Assembly: GCA_946885335.1 (NCBI GenBank)
Contig: CAMPGG010000258.1
Location: 1 to 5,047 of the forward strand
Direction of reading: 5' to 3'
DNA from: an uncultured Chitinophagaceae bacterium
Lineage (GTDB): Bacteria; Bacteroidota; Bacteroidia; Chitinophagales; Chitinophagaceae
Length of the DNA stretch: 5,047 nt
Shown here: positions 1 through 5,047 of the stretch, in pieces
How the letters are laid out: the number at the start of each line of letters is the position of its first letter
Numbering within the stretch: position 1 is the stretch's first letter
Position numbers and translations under genes: made by a program
Notes under the pieces: model-generated
The model's database searches: none
The model's input: the letters and a program-made list of their open reading frames with translations, nothing else
Told to the model about the DNA's origin: nothing

Positions 1-583
1 TGGCCCTTGCCTGCAACAAAGTTGTCCAGGCATGGCGACGGCGATCGGGCCAGTTTGCTACGTAAATCAACAAATCATATTCTGTATGTAAGTGGCCGTT
101 TTCAGCTGAACTCAATACCTGCCTGCTCCAGACAGGAAACCGCAGGTCATAACAAACCTGCAAATGTACCCGCCAGCCTTTTACGGAAGCAATAAAACGC
201 TTATGTCCGGCTGCATAATGTTTATCCTCACCGGCATAAGCAAACAAATGTCGTTTGTCATAATATCCAAATTCGCCATTGGGTAACATCCAGATCATGC
301 GGTTATAATACTGATCATTTTCTGAAATGATGATACTACCGGTAATGATCACTCTTTTTTCTGCGGATAATTTTTTCATCCACTGCATGGTTTCGCCATC
401 CATCGGCTCCGCAAGCTTTCCAGGGTTCATACTAAACCCGGTGCTGAACATTTCGGGCAATACAACGAGCTCCGTCTTTTCCCGGATACTTTCAATTTTT
501 TGGGTAAACATTTCCAGGTTGGCCTTTTTATCTTCCCAATGTAGCTGGGACTGGATCAATGTAACGGTTAATGGACTGCTCAT
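1..583 (-). CDS. Omega-amidase / nitrilase-superfamily carbon-nitrogen hydrolase (YafV type), C-terminus cut by window edge
   Basis: The reading frame is open from an ATG at 583-581 to the window edge, giving 194 residues. It shows the nitrilase-fold Glu-Lys-Cys triad: Glu44 in LPEMFSTGF, Lys110 in YYDKRHLF, and Cys144 in QVCYDLRFPVWSR. Near the edge it has the ANWPDRRR...W..LLQARA motif (residues 176-194) typical of the YafV/omega-amidase branch. That family hydrolyses alpha-ketoglutaramate and alpha-ketosuccinamate to the keto acid and ammonia in the cytosol, which recycles the products of glutamine and asparagine transaminases. Family members are about 255-260 residues long, so roughly 60 residues lie off the left edge. 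The start codon is two bases after the recX stop, which implies translational coupling as the last gene seen in the operon. There is no Shine-Dalgarno sequence, only an A-rich stretch that is also the end of recX. The superfamily assignment is firm. Substrate is inferred from motif resemblance, and another small-amide hydrolase remains possible. Confidence 0.92.
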   Translation of the reverse strand, partial: MSSPLTVTLIQSQLHWEDKKANLEMFTQKIESIREKTELVVLPEMFSTGFSMNPGKLAEPMDGETMQWMKKLSAEKRVIITGSIIISENDQYYNRMIWMLPNGEFGYYDKRHLFAYAGEDKHYAAGHKRFIASVKGWRVHLQVCYDLRFPVWSRQVLSSAENGHLHTEYDLLIYVANWPDRRRHAWTTLLQARA

Positions 584-585
584 TT

Positions 586-1062
586 TTATTGTTTTTCTGT
601 CAATTTATTTACTGCCTGGGTTACCAGTGGATGTTCGTAACCTTTTAACAAGAGGTAATCTATGGTTTTCTTTTTTCTTACAAGATGTTGTTCGGCTTTC
701 AGGGAATCATATCTTTTCCTGGCAAGGTCAGTGATCTTTTCTTCATACTCGGTTTCATCAATTTGCTGCAGCGCTTTTTTTATACAATAGTCATTCACCT
801 GCTTTTCTCTTAACGCATACATGATCTTTTTACGTCCCCAGTTTTTAATCCTGTACCTGCCACCTGCAAATTGAATGGCAAATCGTTCTTCATTCAAATA
901 ATTTTCTTCAATCAGGTTAGCCAGTATTTCATCATGGTCGATTTTTCTTACGCCGAGGCTGTATAATTTTTCCTGCACTTCCCGGTGGCACCGTTCCTGG
1001 TAACCACAAAAGTGTTTTAATTTTTGCAGGGCTTCTTCTTTGGTCAGTATTTTTTTATACAT
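586..1062 (-). CDS. recX: RecX-family regulatory protein
   Basis: This is a 158-residue basic, all-helical protein. RecX proteins bind RecA filaments in the cytosol and modulate (usually inhibit) strand exchange and SOS-related activities. Visible family features are an N-terminal helix pair with REVQEKLYSLGV (residues 27-38), the signature-like segment YLNEERFAIQF (55-65) matching the family's 'L(D/N)D.RFA..f' pattern, then RIKNWGRKKIMYAL (71-84), where a Gly follows the aromatic and precedes the basic helix. A third three-helix repeat runs over about 107-154, with KKKTIDYLLLKGYEH. Length is normal for the family. The ATG at 1062-1060 is 11 bases after the protease stop, and the gene ends two bases before the amidase start, so it lies inside a tight operon. 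No recA is present in the window. There is no clear Shine-Dalgarno sequence. Sequence conservation of RecX is modest, but the motif order makes the call secure. Confidence 0.9.
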   Translation of the reverse strand: MYKKILTKEEALQKLKHFCGYQERCHREVQEKLYSLGVRKIDHDEILANLIEENYLNEERFAIQFAGGRYRIKNWGRKKIMYALREKQVNDYCIKKALQQIDETEYEEKITDLARKRYDSLKAEQHLVRKKKTIDYLLLKGYEHPLVTQAVNKLTEKQ

Positions 1063-1073
1063 CGGTTAAACAC

Positions 1074-2186
1074 TTATTCCTCCAGCCTGGTACGACAGCC
1101 AAATTCAGATTTTAAAAATGCATCATAACGATCTGCCTGTTGAAAAAGATTGCGGAAGGTTTCGATACCCGCTTCTTCCGTAAGGTCCTGGTCATATAAC
1201 AGGCATGATAAAACGATATCCTGTTTTACACAACTCAACACCATTCCATCACATGTATAATTTTGCTCCAGCAGGTATTGGTACAAAGGTTTTATTTTTT
1301 CAGCATCGGCAGGTAACTGGCATAAATAAGCATCGCCACTAATAAAAAAATTATTGGGATTATAATGGATCTTTATTCTTGCACTTCCTTCTTTTACACT
1401 CCAGTGATTATCACCTTCCCTCGCAAGTTTTACATCTTTGCCAATCGCTTTTAAAATAGACTCCACAATTTTGGCTGCGCCAATGGGTTCAAATTCCGTT
1501 TCAGGAATTTCAGGGAGTTTTATTTCCGTTCCGCAGGAAGGACAGAATTTTGTTGAATCGATATTGGATGGCGTTACCAGGAACCCGCAGCTATGACAAC
1601 GGGTACTCACTTCTCCTTTATAAGGCAGGTACATATCCAATGCTTCCTGCAGGTAAACCACCGGCAATGCAAAACCCAGGTTATCGCCACCGCGAATGAT
1701 AAATGAATTAACACCTACCACTTCGCCTTCCTTATTAACCAAAGGACCGCCACTGTTCCCGGGATTAATTGCCGCATCTATCTGGATATATTTCAACCCA
1801 TCGCGGATGCGGTCAACTTTTGATATCACCCCTTGTGTGGCCGAATAATTTAACCCGAATGGGTGCCCGATGGCCAATACGATATCACCATCCTTCATAT
1901 CCCTGTATTCACCCAACTTCACTCCCGGCAAATCCACATCTTTGGGCGGATCAATAAATGCCAGGTCATGTTTTGAATCGATATACCAAACACGGGAAAG
2001 TTGTTTGTCGAAAGTTTTACCCGCAATCGTCACTTCTCCCTGGCCTTCCACCACGTGATCGTTGGTCACAACCAGGTCATAGTCTTTTAAATAAAAACCG
2101 GTTCCATTTCCATCCATGGATGCAATCTGGATCACCACGGGATGATATTTTTCAATAATGCTTTTTGTATCTAAAGCCGTTGCCAT
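1074..2186 (-). CDS. Cytosolic trypsin/HtrA-like serine protease with zinc ribbon and C-terminal YbjN/type III chaperone-like domain
   Basis: Numbering is from the ATG at 2186-2184 (370 residues). A GTG directly upstream (2189-2187) would add one residue and is less likely. Residues 10-190 are an S1C (HtrA-like) protease domain. The triad is complete: His44 in VTNDHVVEG, Asp74 in SKHDLAFI, and Ser145 in INPGNSGGPLVN, with IGHPFGLNYSATQGVIS between Asp and Ser. There is no signal peptide or membrane anchor, so it should act in the cytosol. The PDZ domain usual in DegP/HtrA is missing. It is replaced by a four-cysteine zinc ribbon (C197-x2-C200, C215-x2-C218) and an alpha/beta domain (about 237-365) that resembles YbjN/type III secretion chaperone-like folds, with EGS at 266-268, LLEQN at 305-309 and AD at 351-352. 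Five more cysteines (289, 312, 319, 328, 364) fit a reducing compartment. It starts 22 bases after the upstream gene and ends 11 bases before recX. The protease assignment is firm. The C-terminal fold is inferred from pattern and the substrate is unknown. Confidence 0.88.
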   Translation of the reverse strand: MATALDTKSIIEKYHPVVIQIASMDGNGTGFYLKDYDLVVTNDHVVEGQGEVTIAGKTFDKQLSRVWYIDSKHDLAFIDPPKDVDLPGVKLGEYRDMKDGDIVLAIGHPFGLNYSATQGVISKVDRIRDGLKYIQIDAAINPGNSGGPLVNKEGEVVGVNSFIIRGGDNLGFALPVVYLQEALDMYLPYKGEVSTRCHSCGFLVTPSNIDSTKFCPSCGTEIKLPEIPETEFEPIGAAKIVESILKAIGKDVKLAREGDNHWSVKEGSARIKIHYNPNNFFISGDAYLCQLPADAEKIKPLYQYLLEQNYTCDGMVLSCVKQDIVLSCLLYDQDLTEEAGIETFRNLFQQADRYDAFLKSEFGCRTRLEE

Positions 2187-2208
2187 CACATTTATTTTTC
2201 AGAATTAA

Positions 2209-3525
2209 TTATGCCGCATCCATATCAAGTTCTTCCAGTCTTTTGGTAAATGAAAGATCGAACTGCAAAAGACTGTCGTACCTGATCTTGTCCTTGTTTA
2301 TACTCATTCGCGGGTATTTTGGTTGCCAGTTTTTTTCAATTTCATCAATCCTCTCTTCAATAGCTTCTTTATTGAACTTATTCTCTGCCGGGTCATAATA
2401 ATCATGATTAAATCCCAAGGCCCTGAAATAATCGACATGATTGATCATCATGAACAATAAAAAAAATTCGGTAATGGGTTTGGGCAAACTGTATGCGTAT
2501 TGACAATAGGAAATGCCATATTCGGTGATCTGCCGCGCTATTGCGGGGTAGCCATTATCGTTATACCAGCTTACATTCTGGTTGGCGTTTGAAATGGTTT
2601 CGGCAATGGTTTTATAAGGCTGCGGCTGCACAATGGAAAAAGTAAATTTTGCATTGAACAAAAAAGAGCTGACATCTTCCAGCGTTTTTGACTGCAGCTT
2701 GCGTATGGCAACCAGCATATCCCGGTTTTTCTCCACTACAGGCCGCTCATCTTTTTTGTAATAAATATGGATGATCTTTTCCAGGTCCTGCAGCAACTTA
2801 CCCTCTGGTCTTATTAAAAAATCAATCCTGAAAAAAAGGGATAAAATAAGGTAGGCTATACCGCCCGAAAATTTTTCTTTATCAAGCGGTTCTACCAGTT
2901 CGAGTAACTCATTCACCCATTTTTGAAAATAATGGAATTTTATTTCTTTTTCTTTTTCGGGTAATGGAACAATATGCTCGGTTTCCGTCATTTCCAAAAC
3001 GGTAAAATCGTGCACCAGCAAATCATCCTGTTTGTCGGCACGGGTGGCCAACTCCTTTAAACCATAATATAATTTTCCTGGACTGGCATTGTCAATGCGG
3101 GTATCAAACAACATGCAAAGTCTTTCCTTATCCAGTGCATACCGCGTATAATAAATATGGAAATTTTGTTCCAGTAAGCGGCGCATAACGGGCGTACTGG
3201 GTGTTGCCATATGGGCCAGCGAAACTTCAGCCTCCAGGTTTTTGTCATTGTATTTTCCTTTCAGGATTTTTGATCCCTGGTAAAGCGAAAAACTGCCGCC
3301 CGATTCATTTCTTTCATGCAGCACATTATCTGTTTCAGCATCTTTCAGGTATTCAAAAAAAGCATCGAAACTTTCAAAAATTTTCTTTTCACTGAATAAG
3401 TTTTCTGCTTCTTTCCATCTTTTTATCTGCTCCAGGCTTTTATTATTATCCGAGTATCGCCCAAACTTAATGTCAGGGAACACTTCCGGCTTTTTCTTCT
3501 TCCTTCCAAAAATTTTTTCCAGCAT
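2209..3525 (-). CDS. Unrecognised 438-residue protein with an internal YbjN/chaperone-like domain
   Basis: I do not recognise this as a named family. The ATG at 3525-3523 gives MLEKIFGRKKKK..., a basic start with no signal peptide. An in-frame ATG at 3546 would add seven residues. The frame also opens to a TTG at 3654, but that extension overlaps the likely promoter and is not typical coding sequence. About residues 78-175 form an alpha/beta segment: FSLYQGSKILKGKY (79-92), VMRRLLEQNF (113-122), LYYGLKELATRAD (152-164). It resembles the last domain of the protease encoded next door. The remaining C-terminal half (about 195-438) is mainly helical, with hydrophobic helices at 221-238 and 351-367 that look buried rather than membrane-spanning, since charged residues lie within or beside them. 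It is aromatic-rich and ends in an acidic tail. It is the first gene of the operon. A role as partner or adaptor of the protease is inference from adjacency and the shared domain. That it is a real gene is supported by length, protein-like composition and operon position. Confidence 0.8.
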   Translation of the reverse strand: MLEKIFGRKKKKPEVFPDIKFGRYSDNNKSLEQIKRWKEAENLFSEKKIFESFDAFFEYLKDAETDNVLHERNESGGSFSLYQGSKILKGKYNDKNLEAEVSLAHMATPSTPVMRRLLEQNFHIYYTRYALDKERLCMLFDTRIDNASPGKLYYGLKELATRADKQDDLLVHDFTVLEMTETEHIVPLPEKEKEIKFHYFQKWVNELLELVEPLDKEKFSGGIAYLILSLFFRIDFLIRPEGKLLQDLEKIIHIYYKKDERPVVEKNRDMLVAIRKLQSKTLEDVSSFLFNAKFTFSIVQPQPYKTIAETISNANQNVSWYNDNGYPAIARQITEYGISYCQYAYSLPKPITEFFLLFMMINHVDYFRALGFNHDYYDPAENKFNKEAIEERIDEIEKNWQPKYPRMSINKDKIRYDSLLQFDLSFTKRLEELDMDAA

Positions 3526-3560
3526 ACTAATCTTTTTTGGGCCCATAGCAAGGTAATAAA

Positions 3561-3577
3561 AATAGTACCATACTATT
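3561..3577. repeat. Perfect 7-base inverted repeat (AATAGTA-CCA-TACTATT)
   Basis: AATAGTA at 3561-3567 and TACTATT at 3571-3577 are exact reverse complements around a 3-base centre. The repeat lies 14 bases upstream of the in-frame ATG at 3546 and 35 bases upstream of the preferred ATG at 3525. It could be a dimeric repressor operator or, in the transcript of the operon, an A/U stem next to a U-rich run. The low GC makes the RNA hairpin weak, so a protein-binding site or chance are both open. Confidence 0.5.
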
Positions 3578-3580
3578 GAT

Positions 3581-3596
3581 TCAATGGCTGCATTGA
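3581..3596. repeat. Perfect 6-base inverted repeat (TCAATG-GCTG-CATTGA)
   Basis: TCAATG at 3581-3586 and CATTGA at 3591-3596 are exact reverse complements with a 4-base loop, three bases from the neighbouring 7-base inverted repeat. The heptamer ATTGATT also occurs as a direct repeat at 3575-3581 and 3592-3598. Together the two inverted repeats form a compact symmetric block in the presumed leader of the minus-strand operon. Confidence 0.45.
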
Positions 3597-3623
3597 TTAC
3601 CGGTTTTAAAGGGAAACAACAGG

Positions 3624-3654
3624 CAAAGCACAGTTTACCAACAGTTAACAACAA
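3624..3654 (-). promoter_or_regulatory. Weak candidate promoter of the four-gene operon
   Basis: Read on the minus strand, TTG (3654-3652) is followed after 20 bases by GTGCTTTG (3631-3624) and then CC. The Bacteroidetes sigma-ABfr consensus is a -33 TTTG/TTG and a -7 TAnnTTTG separated by about 17-23 bases. Here the TTTG core and spacing fit, but the leading TA is missing. If used, the transcript would begin roughly 70-95 bases before the operon's ATG codons and would carry the two hairpins described nearby. It also argues against translation starting at the upstream TTG. Confidence 0.3.
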
Positions 3655-3672
3655 CTAATGCACCGAACGGGT

Positions 3673-3709
3673 TTTGATGTTCGCTGTATTTTAAAAATCA
3701 GTAGTTTCG
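3673..3709 (+). promoter_or_regulatory. Candidate dnaN promoter (Bacteroidetes type)
   Basis: TAGTTTCG at 3702-3709 matches the -7 consensus TAnnTTTG with one change and is followed by C-rich bases, as is common in this phylum. Upstream, TTTG at 3673-3676 lies 25 bases away, which is a little long. TTCG at 3680-3683 lies at a more usual 18 bases but has one mismatch. Transcription would start near 3714-3718 and give a leader of about 50 bases before the dnaN ATG. A second box, TTCCTTTG at 3720-3727, has no -33 partner. Confidence 0.5.
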
Positions 3710-3765
3710 CCGCAACTGTTTCCTTTGGATAACTCAGAACGGTATCATCAAAACAAACATCATTT

Positions 3766-4881
3766 ATGAAATTTATTGTTTCCTCCTCTACTTTACTGAA
3801 ACAACTACAACATATTGCCGGCGTAATCAATGCAAATACTGTATTACCCATTTTAGAAGATTTTTTGTTTGAGGTGGAAAAAAACAAGCTCACGGTTGTG
3901 GCTACTGACCTTGAAACGGTGATGCGGGTTCAACTGGATATTGAAGCCAAAGACAATGGTAAAGTATGTATCCCGGCCAAGATATTGCTGGATTCATTAA
4001 AAAACCTGCCAGAGCAGCCACTGACTTTTACGATTGATAAAAATTTTGGTATCGAAATCACCAGCGATAATGGAAAGTATAAAGTGATGGGCGAAAACCC
4101 GGACAACTTTCCGAAAGAACCCACAGCGGATGATACCACTTCATTCAATATGACCGCTACGGGTTTGGTAACCGCTATAAACAAAACTTTATTTGCGGTA
4201 AGTAATGATGATCTGCGCCCCGCTATGACCGGTGTTTATTTTGAGCTGGATAAAAAAGGCATCCAGTTTGTAGCAACTGATGCGCACAGGCTTGTCCGTT
4301 ATAAATTAACGGATGTGAGTTGCCCAAAAACAGAATCGTTTATTGTTCCCCGTAAGCCACTGAGTTTATTGAAAGCGGCGTTGCCTGACAATGAAGACGA
4401 GATCACGATTAATTATAACAGCAATCACCTGTTTGTGAGTCATGGCACAACGCAAATGAGTTGCCGGTTGATCGATGCCCGTTTCCCCGATTATAAAGTG
4501 GTGATACCTACAGATAATCCTTATAAATTAACGGTTGATAAGAACAGTTTTCAAAGTGCCTTGCGCCGCGTGGCCATTTTCAGTAATAAAAGCACCAACC
4601 AGGTTGCGCTGATCATTTCCGGCAGCGAATTACAATTATCCGGGCAGGATGTTGATTTTAGTTTTGAAGGTAATGAGCGGATGAAATGCCAGTATGATGG
4701 TGAAGACCTGACGATTGCATTCAATGCAAAATTCCTGATCGAAATGCTGAACGCTACAGAAAGTGATGAAGTAAAAATGGAATTATCAACGCCTACCAAA
4801 GCGGGTATTTTGAAACCCACCGAACTGGCAGAAAATGAAGAACTGATGATGCTGGTGATGCCGTTGATGCTGAATCAATAA
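3766..4881 (+). CDS. dnaN: DNA polymerase III subunit beta (sliding clamp)
   Basis: This is a 371-residue protein of normal clamp length (E. coli has 366). As a ring-shaped dimer it encircles DNA and tethers the replicase and many repair proteins. The three clamp domains lie at about 1-122, 126-245 and 248-371. Landmarks are MKFIVSSSTLLKQLQ at the N-terminus, ATDLETVMRV (46-55), RPAMTGVYFE (151-160), ATDAHRLVRY (170-179, the clamp's ATD-HRLA signature), FPDYKVVIP (240-248), and the C-terminal MPLML (365-369), which matches the VMPMRL end that helps form the hydrophobic partner-binding cleft. The ATG at 3766 is in the conserved family start position. No Shine-Dalgarno sequence precedes it, only an A-rich leader. 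It stands alone, divergent from the operon on its left and ending in its own terminator, with no dnaA or recF adjacent in this window. The gene is intact and shows nothing unusual. Confidence 0.98.
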   Translation: MKFIVSSSTLLKQLQHIAGVINANTVLPILEDFLFEVEKNKLTVVATDLETVMRVQLDIEAKDNGKVCIPAKILLDSLKNLPEQPLTFTIDKNFGIEITSDNGKYKVMGENPDNFPKEPTADDTTSFNMTATGLVTAINKTLFAVSNDDLRPAMTGVYFELDKKGIQFVATDAHRLVRYKLTDVSCPKTESFIVPRKPLSLLKAALPDNEDEITINYNSNHLFVSHGTTQMSCRLIDARFPDYKVVIPTDNPYKLTVDKNSFQSALRRVAIFSNKSTNQVALIISGSELQLSGQDVDFSFEGNERMKCQYDGEDLTIAFNAKFLIEMLNATESDEVKMELSTPTKAGILKPTELAENEELMMLVMPLMLNQ

Positions 4882-4898
4882 TTACGAATAAAATCATG

Positions 4899-4940
4899 AA
4901 CCACAAAGAACACAACTTAGTGTCTTTTGTGGTTTTTTCT
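4899..4940 (+). terminator. Rho-independent terminator of dnaN
   Basis: The arms 4899-4913 and 4920-4934 are reverse complements at 13 of 15 positions, with a two-base internal mismatch (GA opposite CT) and a six-base loop AACTTA. The 3' arm runs straight into a T tract (TTTTTT at 4933-4938, then CTTT). It starts 17 bases after the dnaN stop. The stem is A/T-rich but long. The arms are themselves made from CACAAAG-like heptamers shared with the repeats further right. Confidence 0.8.
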
Positions 4941-5047
4941 TTGTGACCTTCGTGACCTATTTATGTATCGCAATGAACGCGAAGAAACGCAATGGCTGCA
5001 AGGATTACAGAATCATCTTCGATCTTTGCGAAAAACTTTGCGCTCTT
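4902..5047. repeat. Intergenic CRCAAAG heptamer repeats in direct and inverted orientation, continuing past the right edge
   Basis: Exact or one-base variants of CACAAAG/CGCAAAG occur at 4902-4908, 4969-4975 (CGCAATG), 4978-4984 (CGCGAAG) and 4988-4994 (CGCAATG). The reverse complement occurs at 4939-4945 (CTTTGTG), 4948-4954 (CTTCGTG), 5024-5030 (CTTTGCG) and 5036-5042 (CTTTGCG). The last bases, CTCTT, look like the start of another copy. Copies follow one another about every 9-12 bases, and the forward cluster at 4969-4994 faces the reverse cluster at 5024-5042, so a second degenerate hairpin is likely. No gene is seen from 4882 to the edge. Confidence 0.65.

Larger units (their letters stand above)
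3526..3765. other. Divergent intergenic region between the minus-strand operon and dnaN
   Basis: These 240 bases separate two divergently transcribed units. I see no convincing gene in them. Reading frames that cross it on the minus strand are extensions of the unknown gene from non-ATG starts, or lie antisense to the start of dnaN. It holds a candidate dnaN promoter near 3702, a weaker candidate promoter for the operon near 3624-3654, and two inverted repeats between that promoter and the operon start. Each is listed separately. Confidence 0.75.

Noticed and set aside
221..238. Hydrophobic stretches of the unknown protein (residues 221-238 and 351-367) as membrane helices; the coordinates given here are protein residues
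   Set aside because: They contain or adjoin charged residues such as Arg-Ile-Asp and His-Val-Asp and are short, so buried helices of a soluble protein fit better.
327..734. Plus-strand reading frame of 135 codons
   Set aside because: It lies antisense to the omega-amidase and recX, which have strong family motifs. The hydrophobic composition is what antisense frames of charged genes commonly give.
3526..3654. N-terminal extension of the unknown protein to a TTG codon at 3654 (43 extra residues)
   Set aside because: The start would be TTG inside a candidate promoter region and the added segment covers both inverted repeats. Internal ATG codons at 3546 and 3525 give a normal charged N-terminus.
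3724..3732. DnaA-box-like 9-mer (TTATCCAAA on the minus strand) upstream of dnaN
   Set aside because: It is a single site with one mismatch to the TTATCCACA consensus and has no companion boxes or AT-rich unwinding element, so neither an origin nor DnaA control is supported.
3645..3893. Minus-strand frame of 82 codons across the dnaN start
   Set aside because: It overlaps the conserved beginning of dnaN in antisense and shows no protein-like motif.
4896..4946. Short ORF starting at ATG 4896 (16 codons)
   Set aside because: It is the dnaN terminator hairpin and its heptamer repeats read as codons.

Overview
The window looks like a chromosomal segment of a Bacteroidetes bacterium, probably of the Chitinophagaceae type. 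The reasons are moderate-to-low GC, starts that lack a purine-rich Shine-Dalgarno sequence and instead sit in A/T-rich leaders, a TAnnTTTG-like promoter box, and intergenic CACAAAG/CGCAAAG repeats of a kind I associate with that phylum. The genus assignment is an inference from style and protein character; no search was run.

Layout. Positions 1-3525 carry four genes on the minus strand, read right to left. They are an unrecognised 438-residue protein (3525-2209), a cytosolic trypsin/HtrA-like serine protease with a zinc ribbon and a C-terminal YbjN/type III chaperone-like domain (2186-1074), a RecX-family protein (1062-586), and a nitrilase-superfamily omega-amidase of the YafV type (583 to beyond the left edge). 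The gaps are 22, 11 and 2 bases, so they are probably one operon. The only complete gene on the plus strand is dnaN, the DNA polymerase III sliding clamp (3766-4881), which diverges from the operon. The 240-base region between them holds candidate promoters for both directions and two small perfect inverted repeats in the presumed leader of the minus-strand operon. Downstream of dnaN is a terminator hairpin, followed by more inverted and direct copies of a CRCAAAG heptamer that run off the right edge.

How the parts relate. dnaN and recX are DNA-replication/recombination housekeeping genes, and the omega-amidase is nitrogen/keto-acid repair metabolism. The first two genes of the operon are the least ordinary part. 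The protease has an intact His/Asp/Ser triad but no signal peptide and no PDZ domain. Both it and the unknown protein contain a similar alpha/beta domain, with an (E/Q)GS motif, an LLEQN motif and an AD motif exactly 46 residues after LLEQN. This suggests the two adjacent genes encode partners with a common chaperone-like module. It is a reasonable candidate for a little-described protease/adaptor pair, but the sequence does not prove any function. I see no CRISPR array, tRNA, rRNA, insertion sequence or phage gene in the window.
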